Assembly (NCBI GenBank): GCA_020638555.1
Contig: JACKII010000001.1
Span: 1,178,001-1,242,000 of the forward strand
Length of the DNA stretch: 64,000 nt
Direction: 5' to 3'
DNA from: Alphaproteobacteria bacterium
GTDB taxonomy: Bacteria; Pseudomonadota; Alphaproteobacteria; Bin95
Position 1 is the first letter of the stretch, and every line of letters starts with the position of its first letter. Below, one piece after another: positions 47,032 through 56,992 of the stretch. The notes under the pieces are model-generated. The model searched no databases and was not told where the DNA came from. It worked only from the letters and a program-made list of their open reading frames with translations. The position numbers and the translations under genes were made by a program.

Positions 47032-48503
47032 CCCCGCTGTCCTTCCCCGAATTCGCCCTGCTCTGGCAGCGCTGGCAGGGGCAGGCCACGCCGGCCGTGC
47101 ACCGGCGCATCCTGCGCTGGCTGGCCGCGCGGTTGATGGAGGGCGAGCAACGGCTGCTGCTGCTCGCCTTCCGCAATTGCGGCAAGTCCACCCTCCTGGG
47201 GCTGCTGGCGGCCTGGCTGCTGTACCGCCACCCGGACCATCGCGTGCTGGTGCTGGCGGCGGAACAGGCGCTGGCGACCAAGCTCAGCCGCTATGCCCGG
47301 CAGGTGGTGGAGCGCCATCCGCTCTGCGCGCCGTTGCGCGGCAAGGGCGCCGGGCTCTGGACCGACGAGGCGTTTACCGTCGCCCGCACGGCCACCTGGC
47401 GCGATCCGTCGCTGCTGGCCCGCGGCATCGGCGGCAATATCACCGGCGCCCATGCGGACACGGTGATCTGCGACGATGTCGAGGTGCCGAACACCGCTGC
47501 CACCGCCGCGCGCCGCGCCTGGCTGCGCGAGCGGCTGGGCGAGATCGAGCACATCGTCTCGCCGGACGGGCTCCAGATCTATGCCGGCACGCCGCACACC
47601 TATTACTCGATCTATGCGGATGCGCCGCGCGCGGAGATGGGCGAGGACGCGCCATTCCTGGCGGGCTATCGCCGCTGCACCGTGCCGATCCTGGCGCGCG
47701 ACGGCAGCAGTGCCTGGCCGGAGCGGTTCCCGCCGGACGCCGTGGCGGCGATGCGGGCGCGGATCGGCCCTTCCGCCTTTGCCAGCCAGATGCTGTTGCA
47801 GCCGGAGGCCCCCGATGCCGCCCGGCTCGACCCGGACCGGATGCGCGCCTACGACGCGGACCTGGTGCTGACGGTGCGCAACGGCCGCTCGGAATTGTCG
47901 CTGGGGGATACGCGCCTGGTCGCTGCCAGCGGCTGGTGGGACCCGGCCTTCGGTCAGGGCGAGCGGGGCGACGGCAGCGTGTTCGCCGTCGTGTTCAGCG
48001 ATGCGGACGGCGGGCTCTGGCTGCACCGCGTCGCCTATCTGCGCGTCGATCCGGCCGATCCGCTCGACCCCGCCGGCCAGCAATGCCGGCAGGTGGCGGA
48101 GCTGGCGGCCGACCTCTACCTGCCCGGCCTCACCATCGAGACCAACGGCATCGGCGCCTTCCTGCCGGGCCTGTTGCGCCGCGAACTGGCGCGCCGGCGC
48201 CTGGGCGTCAGCGTTCAGAGCGCCACCGCCCGTCAGGCCAAGGACACGCGCATTCTGGCGGCGTTGGAAGTGCCGCTCGCCGCCCGGCTGCTGCGCGTTC
48301 ATCGCTCGGTGCTGGAGACGCCGTTTCCCCGCGAAATGCGGGAGTGGCGGCCGGGTCGCAACCAGCGCGACGACGGCCTGGACGCCGTCGCCGGCGCCAT
48401 CGCCGCCGCACCGGTGCGCCTGCCGGTGCACGCCATGGCGGGACAGACCGCGCCCTGGTGGGGCCACGGCCCGGTTCAGGCGCCGAGCGACTTTTCCCTC
48501 TGA
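47028..48503 (+). CDS. phage terminase large subunit
   Basis: 491 residues. Packaging motor: Walker A LLLAFRNCGKSTLLGLLA, Walker B TVICDDVEVPNT (ICDDVE), and C-terminal nuclease with WWDPAFGQGERGDGSVFAVV and the acidic pair in LTIETNGIGAFLP and QRDDGLDAVAGA. The RNCGKS/ICDDVE form belongs to T7-like (gp19) terminases. Required for DNA packaging; so a packaged particle could be filled. Downstream 48 bp begins the degraded lysin. Confidence 0.92.
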   Translation: MTPLSFPEFALLWQRWQGQATPAVHRRILRWLAARLMEGEQRLLLLAFRNCGKSTLLGLLAAWLLYRHPDHRVLVLAAEQALATKLSRYARQVVERHPLCAPLRGKGAGLWTDEAFTVARTATWRDPSLLARGIGGNITGAHADTVICDDVEVPNTAATAARRAWLRERLGEIEHIVSPDGLQIYAGTPHTYYSIYADAPRAEMGEDAPFLAGYRRCTVPILARDGSSAWPERFPPDAVAAMRARIGPSAFASQMLLQPEAPDAARLDPDRMRAYDADLVLTVRNGRSELSLGDTRLVAASGWWDPAFGQGERGDGSVFAVVFSDADGGLWLHRVAYLRVDPADPLDPAGQQCRQVAELAADLYLPGLTIETNGIGAFLPGLLRRELARRRLGVSVQSATARQAKDTRILAALEVPLAARLLRVHRSVLETPFPREMREWRPGRNQRDDGLDAVAGAIAAAPVRLPVHAMAGQTAPWWGHGPVQAPSDFSL

Positions 48504-48550
48504 CCCGTTTCCCACCCTCCCAACCCCTTCGGACAAAAGGAAACCCGCCC

Positions 48551-49014
48551 ATGACCCTGGCCGCCACCCTGCAGCCGGCAACCGACCGCCACGGCCGCAC
48601 GCTCGCCCCTACGCTCGCCATCGCCGACGCCCACCGCAGCCCCGCCGGGCATCTGGCCGACCTGCTCGACGCCATCGTTCTCGACGGCAATGTCCGGGCC
48701 ATGGAAGGGGTGGCCGCGGTGCTGGTGCGGGCCGGAGCCCGCATGCGGATGCTGGCGGACGACGCGCTCGACGGCCGGGCCCGCACCCGCCGGCTGCCGG
48801 TTGCGGGCAGCGCCAGCCACCGCACATGGCCGAGCGCACGGCGCGGCGCGCGCTGGCCGGCGCCATCGCCGACCCGAGCCGCGGCGCGACGCGCTTTCAC
48901 CGCCTGGGCGACCTGCCTGCCTGGGCCACCGGGCAGAAGCCGGTGGTGCAGTTGGGAGAGATCGTGTTCTACCGTGCGGCGCTGGACCGGCTGGCGGCGG
49001 GGAGAGGCGGCTGA
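48551..49014 (+). pseudogene. frameshifted, degenerate cell-wall hydrolase (SleB-like)
   Basis: Frame from ATG 48551 gives DGNVRAMEGVAAVLVRAGARM, similar to the core of cell-wall hydrolase (SleB-like, PF07486-type) domains but without the catalytic Glu of the usual GEA. The frame then leaves the family near 48815. The C-terminal half continues in the next frame from 48826: ARRALAGAIADPSRGATRFH, then LPAWATGQKPVVQLGEIVFY. Two pieces are each shorter than a whole domain. A one-base shift plus internal loss would explain this; two overlapping small genes are the alternative. So the lysis enzyme may be dead. Confidence 0.5.
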
Positions 49015-49050
49015 TACACGGGGCGGAATCTCTCGACACTGGGCGGACCG

Positions 49051-50121
49051 ATGGCGGACCAAATCATTCAGGACTGGGCGATGCGGGCGTTTCGGCTCTG
49101 CGACCCGGAAACGGCGCACCGCGGGGCTCTCTGCGCGTTGCGCCTGGGGCTCGTCCCGCCCTTGCCGCCCGCGCCGGACAGTCTGGCGACGGAGGCGTTC
49201 GGCCGCCGGCTGGCCTCGCCGGTCGGCATCGCCGCCGGCCTCGACAAGGACGGCGAGGCGATGGCGCCCCTGCTGGCGCTGGGGGCCGGCTTCGTCGAGA
49301 TCGGGGCGGTGACGCCGCGGCCGCAGCCGGGCAATCCCAAGCCCCGACTGTTCCGCCTGACCGCCGACCGGGCCGTGATCAACCGGTTCGGCTTCAACAG
49401 CGCCGGCCATGCGGTCGTGGCCGAGCGGCTGGCCGCCTTCCGCCGCTATTCGCGCCAGGCCGCGGGGGTGGTCGGCGTCAATCTCGGCATGAACAAGGAC
49501 AGCACCGATCCGGCCGCGGACTACGAGGCCGGCGTGCGGGCGTTCGCGCCCCATGCGGACTTCGTGACCGTCAACGTCTCCTCGCCCAACACCGCCGGCC
49601 TGCGCGACCTGCAACAGGAAGACAGCCTGCTGGCCATTGCCGGGCGGGCACGCGCGGCGCTGGCGGCGATGCCGGGCCCGTGTCGCCTGATGGTGAAGCT
49701 GGCCCCCGACCTCTCCGACGAGGCCGCGGCGAGCCTGGTCCGGCGCATGACGGAGGCCGGGCTGGTCGACGGCTGGATCGTCAGCAACACCACCATCGCC
49801 CGCCCCGATTCCCTGCGCAGCCCGAACGCCCGGGAAACCGGCGGGCTGAGTGGGCCGCCGGTGTTCCAACGCTCGACCGAGCTGCTGCGCGTGGTCTGGC
49901 AGGCGAGCGGCGGCGGCTTCGTCATTGGCGCGGGCGGTGTCAGCGACGGCGCCACCGCGCTGGCCAAGATCCGCGCCGGTGCCTCGCTGCTGCAACTCTA
50001 CACCGCCATGGTCTATGACGGGCCGGGCGTTATCGGTAGGATTCATGCCGAACTCGCGGCCTTGCTGGCCCGCGATGGCTTTGCCCGTGTCGCCGACGCG
50101 GTGGCCGCCGACCATCGCTGA
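49051..50121 (+). CDS. pyrD: dihydroorotate dehydrogenase (quinone), class 2
   Basis: 356 residues, ATG 49051. Oxidises dihydroorotate to orotate with quinone in pyrimidine synthesis. The membrane-proximal N-terminal helix (MADQIIQDWAMRAFRLCDPE) is followed by FMN-binding VGIAAGLDKDGEAM. Catalytic Ser lies in VNVSSPNTAGLRDLQ (class 2 uses Ser, class 1 Cys). SNTTIARPDSL and VIGAGGVSDGATALAKIRAGA complete the fold. First chromosomal gene beyond the phage block. Confidence 0.96.
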   Translation: MADQIIQDWAMRAFRLCDPETAHRGALCALRLGLVPPLPPAPDSLATEAFGRRLASPVGIAAGLDKDGEAMAPLLALGAGFVEIGAVTPRPQPGNPKPRLFRLTADRAVINRFGFNSAGHAVVAERLAAFRRYSRQAAGVVGVNLGMNKDSTDPAADYEAGVRAFAPHADFVTVNVSSPNTAGLRDLQQEDSLLAIAGRARAALAAMPGPCRLMVKLAPDLSDEAAASLVRRMTEAGLVDGWIVSNTTIARPDSLRSPNARETGGLSGPPVFQRSTELLRVVWQASGGGFVIGAGGVSDGATALAKIRAGASLLQLYTAMVYDGPGVIGRIHAELAALLARDGFARVADAVAADHR

Positions 50122-50196
50122 TCGTCCCGGACCGTCCCGGACCGCCCCGGATCGCCCCGCCCGTTCGCCGCCTCTCCATCAGGATTTCTCATTGCC

Positions 50197-51078
50197 ATGA
50201 CCGAGCCCTCCGCCGCCATCCCGCAAATCCTTTCCGGCCTGGCCGAGGTGATCGACGCCTATGACGGCCTGTTGGTCGACCTCTGGGGCTGCGTGCACAA
50301 CGGCATCGCCCCGTTTCCGGCGGCGGTCGACGCCCTGTTGCGCGCGGCCGAGCGGGGCAAGCAGGTGTGCCTGCTCTCGAACGGGCCGCGGCGCGGGTCG
50401 GTTCTGGTCAGGCGCCTGGACGAGATGGGCGTGCCGCGCGCGGCCTACCACCACGTCATGTCCTCCGGCGAGGCGGCCTGGATGGCGCTCGCCGAGCGGG
50501 CCGATCCGTTCCACGCCGCGTTGGGGGCGCGGTGCTACCGCATGGGGCCGGAGCGCGACGCCAGCGTGCACACCGACAACGGCCTGACGCTGGTCGAATC
50601 CCTGGCCGAGGCGGATTTCGTCCTGTGTACCGGCATTATCGACAATGACGAGACCGTGGAGGATTACACGCCGGCGCTGCGGCAGGCACTGGCGCACAAC
50701 CTGCCGATGGTCTGCGCCAATCCGGACCTCGTGGTGCATATCGGCGACCAGCTGACGATTTGCGCCGGCGCCCTGGCCCAACGTTATCAGGAGCTTGGGG
50801 GAGCGGTCAGCTATCACGGCAAACCGTATCCGTCCGTCTATCACCAGTGTTTCCGCCTGACGGGGATTGCCGACCGGCGCCGGCTGCTGGCCATGGGCGA
50901 CGGCCTGCGGACCGATATCAAGGGCGCGAACCTGATGGGAATCGACTCGCTGTTCCTGACCGCTGGCATTCATATCGACGACATCGGGCCGTCGCAGAAC
51001 GACCCTCACGCGGTGCAGGCCGTCGCGCGCCAAATTGGGGCGAATCCGACATACGTTTTGTCTCAACTTCGGTGGTAG
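50197..51078 (+). CDS. HAD-superfamily class IIA sugar phosphatase (NagD-like)
   Basis: 293 residues. Nucleophile DxxG-type motif LLVDLWGCVHNGI, then LLSNGPRRGSVLV, CTGIIDNDETVEDY and the C-terminal MGDGLRTDIKGANLMGIDSL, with Asp for Mg. The TIGR01459-type family hydrolyses sugar or phosphoglycolate-like phosphates; the substrate is not predictable. The 75-bp gap from pyrD has a GACCG/CCCCG short tandem at 50128-50160. Confidence 0.9.
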   Translation: MTEPSAAIPQILSGLAEVIDAYDGLLVDLWGCVHNGIAPFPAAVDALLRAAERGKQVCLLSNGPRRGSVLVRRLDEMGVPRAAYHHVMSSGEAAWMALAERADPFHAALGARCYRMGPERDASVHTDNGLTLVESLAEADFVLCTGIIDNDETVEDYTPALRQALAHNLPMVCANPDLVVHIGDQLTICAGALAQRYQELGGAVSYHGKPYPSVYHQCFRLTGIADRRRLLAMGDGLRTDIKGANLMGIDSLFLTAGIHIDDIGPSQNDPHAVQAVARQIGANPTYVLSQLRW

Positions 51079-51398
51079 GAATCGGCTATCTTAAAATATA
51101 TGGTTGCGACATCTTATCATCGTATGAGATCTACTTAAGAAATTACCTCATAAGGACTAAGTAGATTGAACCATGTTTTGCCGCAATTCGGCACAAAATT
51201 GCCCAGATGAGGCGGTAACCCTAACACTCTGCGGTCGATTTGTGAGGGAAAGTTCGCGTTTTAAGAGAATGACGCTTGACCCATACAAGCGTATACTGAC
51301 AATATGTATTCAACCGTATATCGCCCGAATTGGATTCACCCTATATCTCCGGGTGTAGACAATCGGTCTTTAGGTCGTCGAGGAGGAGTGTTAGGGCA
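51079..51398. promoter_or_regulatory. AT-rich control region before the XRE gene
   Basis: 320 bp, markedly AT-rich compared with its GC-rich neighbours. Contains a 9-bp perfect inverted repeat ATCTACTTA/TAAGTAGAT (51129-51137, 51158-51166), and a 7-bp near-palindrome around 51111-51130. A -35-like TTGACC at 51276 is followed by AT-rich -10 candidates near 51300. The only ORF (51173-51358) has no family features and is probably not a gene. Confidence 0.55.
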
Positions 51399-51851
51399 AT
51401 GGCGGTAGCCGAAGCGCGCGAACCAAAAGTGCAAAGAAAGACAAGGGGAAAACCGAATTCGGTCGATGTCCATGTCGGAAACAGGGTTCGGCAGCGTCGG
51501 ACCTTGCTGGGACTGAGTCAGGAACGGCTGGCCTCGGCGCTGGATCTGACCTTCCAGCAGGTTCAGAAATACGAACGCGGTGCGAATCGCATTGGCGCGG
51601 GGCGCCTTTACCAACTGGCGCGGGCCCTCGACGTGCCGGTCACGTATTTCTTCGAAGACATGGACGACGCCAGCTATCCGCCGTCAGCCTTGCACGAGGG
51701 GGCGGGGCCGTCCTACGAGGCCGATCCGATGTCGCAGCGCGAGACCCTGCTGCTGGTGCGCGCCTATTACGCCATTCCCGATCCCGCCGTGCGGCGGCGC
51801 ATGCTGGACCTGATGCGGTCGATGGCGGGTGGTCCGCCGCGCGAAGATTGA
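51399..51851 (+). CDS. XRE-family transcriptional regulator
   Basis: 150 residues from ATG at 51399 with AGGAGGAG about 11 bp upstream. The HTH (about 22-76): VGNRVRQRRTLLGLSQERLA, then LTFQQVQKYERGANRIGAGR, a classic HTH_3 domain. A basic N-terminal tail and a C-terminal helical part (LLLVRAYYAIPDPAVRRRML). Similar XRE proteins precede metK in other Alphaproteobacteria. Its AT-rich promoter suggests autoregulation. Not part of the phage block as defined, but 2.4 kb from its edge. Confidence 0.88.
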   Translation: MAVAEAREPKVQRKTRGKPNSVDVHVGNRVRQRRTLLGLSQERLASALDLTFQQVQKYERGANRIGAGRLYQLARALDVPVTYFFEDMDDASYPPSALHEGAGPSYEADPMSQRETLLLVRAYYAIPDPAVRRRMLDLMRSMAGGPPRED

Positions 51852-52057
51852 GGCCGCGGGCGATTGTCGGCGGGCCGGGCGGGCCTGGGCGCGGTGATGG
51901 ATTAAGCCATCGCGGCCTGCGGTTTGACCGCGGTTCGAGGCGCGTGCACTTGACGGCGGGCAACCACTTTAGGCAGAACAGGCGCCGCACGAGCGATGCG
52001 TGACCTCCGGGACGGAGTGCGCATCCGAGTTGCCGATATGACGCAAGGGGATATTCT

Positions 52058-53239
<1,182 letters not shown>

Positions 53240-53953
53240 CCGGTTCCAGGCGAAGCGTTCACGGCCGCCGCATCGGGCGGCCCTTGCGCAAACGGGCGCA
53301 GCATGCGGTGGAAGATGTTCTGCCGCGGCTGCGCCTTTCGCTTCCGCAGACCGGTGGTTTCGACCCTGCCGCCGCCTTCGGCCGGCCGGTGCGGGCGGTT
53401 TGGCTGGAGATCGGCGCCGGCAATGGCAGCCATGCGGTCTGGCAGGCGGCCCGGAACCCCGATGTCGGCGTGATCGCGGTCGAGCCGTTCCTGAACGGCG
53501 TCGCGGCGCTGGTGGCGGCGGCCGCGGAGCAGGGGCTCGACAATATCCGGGTGCTGGACGACGACGCCCGGCTGCTGCTGGCGCGCCTGCCGGAGGCCAG
53601 CATCGCCCGAACCTTCATCCTGCATCCCGACCCCTGGCCGAAGCGCCGGCACTGGCGCCGCCGCATGGTCTGCGGGCCGGTTCTGGACCAACTGACGCGG
53701 CTGATGCCTGCGGGGGCGGAGTTGCGCGTCTCGACCGACGATGTCGGCTATCTGGTCTGGATGCTGCTTGTGTTGCGGCGGCATCCGGGCTTTGCCTGGG
53801 CGCCCCGGTCCGCCGACGACTGGCGCCGGGCTCCGGCCGATTGGCCGCAGACCCGGTTCGAGGAAAAGGGCCGGGCCGCGGGAAGGCCGCCCACCTATCT
53901 TTCGCTGCGGCGCAACGGCCGGCCGGCCGATGAACCTTGAAAGCCGATTAACC

Positions 53954-53982
53954 TTGAAATTGGCCGGCTGCAACGCTATACA
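53954..53982 (+). promoter_or_regulatory. promoter of the rimP-pnp operon
   Basis: -35 TTGAAA (53954-53959), 17-bp spacer, -10 TATACA (53977-53982). It would give a transcript with a 143-nt leader before rimP. Confidence 0.8.
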
Positions 53983-54035
53983 AGATGCAGGACAGCGAAC
54001 CGACGCTGACGCTCTCTATACCAACCCTATGGAGA

Positions 54036-54068
54036 GGGTGGGTCCCCATGGGCCCGCCCTGTTTTGTT
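54036..54068 (+). terminator. leader attenuator before rimP
   Basis: A perfect 10-bp stem with two G-U pairs (54036-54045 with 54050-54059, loop CCAT) followed by TGTTTTGTT. As it lies between the operon promoter and rimP, it could attenuate rimP-pnp transcription, or simply end trmB. A conserved rimP leader is known in some Alphaproteobacteria; whether this is it needs alignment. Confidence 0.7.
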
Positions 54069-54131
54069 ATCGGGCCAGTGCTTTCGGTCGCGTGACGGCG
54101 CCGGCAGAGGCCAAACCACCCAGGAGTCCGA

Positions 54132-54656
54132 GTGGAACGGGGACCCAGACACATCGAAGACGCTCTCGCGCCGCAGGTGGAAGCCCTGGGCTTCGCGCTG
54201 GTGCGCGTGCGGTTTTTCGCCGGCCGGCGCCAGGTGTTGCAGATCATGATCGAGCGCGCGGACGGCAGCGATGTCACCGTGGACGATTGTGCCGCGGTCA
54301 GCCGGGCCGTCTCGCCGATTCTCGACGTGTTCGACCCGGTGGACGGCGCCTATGCGCTGGAAGTCTCCTCGCCCGGAATCGACCGGCCGCTGACCCGCCC
54401 GACGGATTTCGACCGCTTTGCCGGATTCGAGGCCAAGGTCGAACTGGCGGAAAGCCGGGGCGGGCGCCGCCGGTTCAAAGGGCTGTTGGTGGGGCTCGTG
54501 CCCGATGATATCGTCCGCCTTGACGTGGATGGGGAAACCGTGGATTTGCCGTTGGACGAGATCCAATCGGCCAAGCTGGTATTGACCGATGCTCTGATCG
54601 CCGCGCATCAAGCGGCCCGGTCGGACGTCGCGCCGGCGGATGAGGGAGTTCAATAA
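54132..54656 (+). CDS. rimP: ribosome maturation factor RimP
   Basis: 174 residues from GTG at 54132. Needed for 30S subunit maturation. Family text: VTVDDCAAVSRAVSPILD, YALEVSSPGIDRPLTRPTDF (SSPGIDRPL is the hallmark) and PLDEIQSAKLVLTDALI. First gene of rimP-nusA-ylxR-infB-rbfA-truB-rpsO-pnp. Confidence 0.95.
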   Translation: MERGPRHIEDALAPQVEALGFALVRVRFFAGRRQVLQIMIERADGSDVTVDDCAAVSRAVSPILDVFDPVDGAYALEVSSPGIDRPLTRPTDFDRFAGFEAKVELAESRGGRRRFKGLLVGLVPDDIVRLDVDGETVDLPLDEIQSAKLVLTDALIAAHQAARSDVAPADEGVQ

Positions 54657-54658
54657 CC

Positions 54659-56311
<1,653 letters not shown>

Positions 56312-56331
56312 AAAGGTGGGCACTCGCGGAT

Positions 56332-56985
56332 ATGACAGCGGCAGTGCAGCAGCAAAACGATGCGCAGCGTGAGCGGCGCCCGACGACGGGCGGCGATGCG
56401 CCGACGCGTCGCTGCATCGTCAGCCGGCAACCGCGGCCGCGCTACGGTCTGATCCGGTTCGTCCTCGATCCGGACCGGACCGTTGTTCCCGATCTGGCGG
56501 AAGTGCTGCCCGGGCGTGGCCTCTGGGTTTCCGCGGATCGTGCAATCCTGGAAAAAGCCTGCAAGAATAACACCTTCGCGAAAGCGGCCCGCGGCCCGGC
56601 CACGGTGCCGGACGGGTTGGTCGCGACCGTGACGGACCTGTTGCGCGCGCGCTGTCTCGCCTGGCTTGGCCAGGCGCGGGGGGCCGGCCAGTTGCAGTCC
56701 GGGTTTTTCCAGGTGCGCGAGGCCCTGGCGCACGAAGGGGTTGCGGTGCTAATCGAAGCCGTGGACGGCGCGGCGAACGGCAAGGCAAAACTGGCGGGCG
56801 CCGCGCGTGGCCTGCCTCTCGTGGATTGGTTCACGGCCGTGGAACTGGGCAATGCCCTGGGCCGGGACCATCTGGTTCATCTGGCGTTGGCGCCAGGCAA
56901 ATTGAGTGAGCGCTTCGTGCACGATGCGCTTCGGTACTCAGGCATGTTAGGCGGTCACCTTCAAGGCGCCGGCGGAGAGCAATAA
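56332..56985 (+). CDS. YlxR/DUF448 RNA-binding protein with C-terminal L7Ae-like domain
   Basis: 217 residues from ATG at 56332. DUF448 (about 25-95) with RRCIVSRQPRPRYGLIRFVL, then GRGLWVSADRAILEKACKNN. A second domain follows, in the arrangement (YlxR plus L7Ae/YlxQ-like) common in Alphaproteobacteria: LLRARCLAWLGQARGAGQLQ, AVLIEAVDGAANGKAKL. A role in RNA binding at the ribosome is likely. Between nusA and infB, as expected. Confidence 0.85.
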   Translation: MTAAVQQQNDAQRERRPTTGGDAPTRRCIVSRQPRPRYGLIRFVLDPDRTVVPDLAEVLPGRGLWVSADRAILEKACKNNTFAKAARGPATVPDGLVATVTDLLRARCLAWLGQARGAGQLQSGFFQVREALAHEGVAVLIEAVDGAANGKAKLAGAARGLPLVDWFTAVELGNALGRDHLVHLALAPGKLSERFVHDALRYSGMLGGHLQGAGGEQ

Positions 56986-56992
56986 GCAGATC

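Larger units (their letters stand above)
34003..49014. mobile_element. podovirus-derived morphogenesis cluster (prophage or domesticated particle)
   Basis: A 15-kb block of phage genes between recR and pyrD: S24 repressor (minus), then a single plus-strand set comprising two small early genes, a promoter, a small conserved protein, portal, scaffold, capsid, two tail-tube proteins, tail fibre, holin-like and secreted proteins, terminase pair and a degraded lysin. The set is T7-like (podovirus head and short tail). Missing are integrase, excisionase, RNA polymerase, DNA polymerase, primase, helicase and nucleases. GC content looks like the host. I found no direct-repeat attachment sites at the edges (34003 and 49014-49050), and no tRNA. 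Boundaries rest on gene content. Confidence 0.75.

Noticed and set aside
34003..49014. RcGTA-type gene transfer agent
   Set aside because: Gene order and proteins (gp8, gp11, gp12, gp17-like) are T7-like. RcGTA has a protease, siphovirus tail tape measure and different order.
34003..49050. Direct-repeat attachment sites around the phage block
   Set aside because: No matching direct repeat of useful length seen near 33990-34010 and 49014-49050, and no tRNA at either edge; cannot claim att sites.
51173..51358. ORF of 61 residues in the AT-rich region
   Set aside because: No family features, no clear ribosome site, and it lies inside the promoter region of the XRE gene; probably chance in AT-rich DNA.
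51852..52057. SAM riboswitch before metK
   Set aside because: The leader has hairpins but I could not fit SAM-I, SAM-II or SAM/SAH conserved cores. A covariance search would decide.
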